A DNA stretch of 64,000 nt from Candidatus Eiseniibacteriota bacterium. GTDB taxonomy: Bacteria; Eisenbacteria; RBG-16-71-46; CAIMUX01; WJJG01. Where the stretch lies: contig JAGMBO010000044.1 in assembly GCA_023129715.1 (NCBI GenBank), positions 62,001 through 126,000 of the forward strand, in the 5' to 3' direction. How positions within the stretch are numbered: the first letter of the stretch is position 1; each line of letters starts with the position of its first letter. Both the position numbers and the translations under genes were made by a program. The notes below the pieces were generated by a model. It was not told where the DNA came from and did not search any database. It was given only the letters and a program-made list of their open reading frames with translations. Positions 63,343 to 64,000 of the stretch are shown here, piece by piece.

Positions 63343-63493
63343 CCGCCGAGACGGTCTGCTCCGCCGGCCGGTCGAGACGGCATGCTAGGCGCCGAGACGG
63401 TCTGCTCCGCCGGCCGGTCGAGACGGCATGCTAGTTGCCGAGATGGTCTGCTCCGCCGGCCGGTCGAGACGGCGCGCTAGCTGCCGAGACGGT
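63338..63493. repeat. 46-bp tandem repeat after the barrel gene
   Basis: GCTAG markers at 63338, 63384, 63430 and 63476 define three full 46-bp units and the start of a fourth. Each unit holds GCCGAGACGGTCTGCTCCGC and CCGGCCGGTCGAGACGGC. The first GCTAG carries the barrel gene's TAG stop. Copies differ at few positions, so the array is recent. Confidence 0.85.
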
Positions 63494-63516
63494 ATGGAGT
63501 TGTGCCGACGGCCACG

Positions 63517-63545
63517 TTGACACACTCTACACCCCTTTCTATACT
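63517..63545 (+). promoter_or_regulatory. near-perfect sigma-70 promoter for the YbbR-domain gene
   Basis: TTGACA - 17 bp - TATACT, the best sigma-70 match in the window. Predicted start about 63552, some 30 nt before the GTG at 63582. Confidence 0.8.
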
Positions 63546-63581
63546 GCGCGCCGAACGATGCCTGGGGAAGAGGGCTCACTC

Positions 63582-64000
63582 GTGGCACGCTGGGTTTCAA
63601 GACACCTCTTCAACAATGCCGGGATCAAGCTGCTTGCGCTTGCCCTGGCCCTGTTTCTCTATCTCCACGTGTTCGCCAGCCAGGAGAACGAGATCCTGAT
63701 CGACGTGCCCCTCGATCTGCACGGCATCCCCGAGGGGTTGACCTGGTCGGGGAACCTGCCGGCCACCGCCGAGGTGCGCTTCCGCGGCTTGGGGCTCGAT
63801 CTGCTCAAGATGCGGGCCCGTCTGGAACAGGCGCGCCTGCGGGTCGAGGTGGGCGAGGCCCGCCCGGGCCACTACCAACGGCCGTTGGTCTCCGAAGATG
63901 TCATCCTCCCGCGCGATCTGCGGGTCCAGGCGGTCGCGGTCGAGTCGCCGCGGGAGATATCGCTCGAGTTCGATCGCCTTCTCGTGTGCCGGCTGGGCGT
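63582..64000 (+). CDS. YbbR-domain protein, partial (cut by the window end)
   Basis: At least 139 aa, open at the window's end and so missing from the ORF track. One N-terminal membrane segment (NNAGIKLLALALALFLYLHVFA) precedes a YbbR-like domain (LIDVPLDLHGIPEGLTWSG ... PATAEVRFRGLGLDLL ... YQRPLVSEDVILPRDLRVQAV). In many bacteria YbbR (CdaR) follows the diadenylate cyclase CdaA; here no cyclase precedes it. GTG 63582 with GAGGG upstream is preferred over ATG 63558, which lacks a Shine-Dalgarno. Confidence 0.75.
   Translation, partial: MARWVSRHLFNNAGIKLLALALALFLYLHVFASQENEILIDVPLDLHGIPEGLTWSGNLPATAEVRFRGLGLDLLKMRARLEQARLRVEVGEARPGHYQRPLVSEDVILPRDLRVQAVAVESPREISLEFDRLLVCRLG

Noticed and set aside
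63338-63493. CRISPR array
   Set aside because: The 46-bp units are contiguous, with no unique spacers and no cas genes in the window.

Overview
The window is a high-GC, gene-dense stretch of bacterial chromosome with about 40 protein genes. I see no rRNA, tRNA, CRISPR array, insertion sequence or prophage. Five large secreted proteins end in a FlgD-Ig-like C-terminal tail. One of them also carries runs of fibronectin type III repeats with a W-[ST]-[AC]-PGDDG signature, and others carry LVIVD or beta-helix repeats. Together with a PorV-like barrel and a DUF5916 barrel this suggests a diderm of the FCB/Fibrobacterota side, most like Candidatus Eisenbacteria, Krumholzibacteriota or a relative. 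The lineage is inferred from protein style, not from a marker gene. Arginine decarboxylase SpeA, sigma-54 regulators, EtfAB and lipopolysaccharide-type glycosyltransferases fit a diderm.

Layout. 0.1-14.6 kb is housekeeping: a LysR regulator with a dyad operator; mtaB-miaB (tRNA methylthiotransferases, 4-bp overlap); an hscB-hsp70-nrnA-folE operon closed by a strong hairpin; an archaeal-type (type II) GAPDH; a cysteine-desulfurase-like enzyme; and a minus-strand htrA-yhcC-trmJ cluster. 15-40 kb is an envelope/secretome region: a 1814-aa Fn3 protein, an 823-aa LVIVD-repeat protein, a 580-aa unknown, a 2139-aa C39 protease/beta-helix protein, a DUF5916 barrel, SpeA, a PorV/FadL-like barrel and an 838-aa internally duplicated protein. 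40.2-43.5 kb is a tightly overlapping patatin-GT4-GT2-MetRS-beta operon. 43.6-51.7 kb is a minus-strand series (exonuclease-WYL, SBP5-like protein, alanine racemase, histidine kinase, sigma-54 regulator, TPR protein). 51.9-57.6 kb holds a lipoprotein, a structured leader or small RNA, etfBA, an AP-endonuclease-2-like TIM barrel and a MEMO-family protein. 57.7-63.3 kb is a second kinase/sigma-54-regulator operon with a secreted coiled-coil protein and a probable outer-membrane barrel. The window ends inside a YbbR-domain gene with a near-perfect sigma-70 promoter.

Points that stand out. (1) In both two-component operons the ATGA stop/start junction between kinase and regulator has been tandemly duplicated, leaving 7-9-codon mini-ORFs chained by ATGA overlaps. 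(2) A near-consensus sigma-54 promoter precedes the TPR gene just downstream of the first sigma-54 regulator. (3) The Hsp70 paired with HscB has lost key ATPase residues. (4) A DEDDh exonuclease is fused to a WYL-like domain. (5) A promoter-to-terminator transcription unit of about 140 nt sits in front of etfBA. (6) A 29-bp perfect inverted repeat brackets a small intergenic element. Starts were chosen from Shine-Dalgarno sequences and family N-termini. All family calls are by eye, without database searches.
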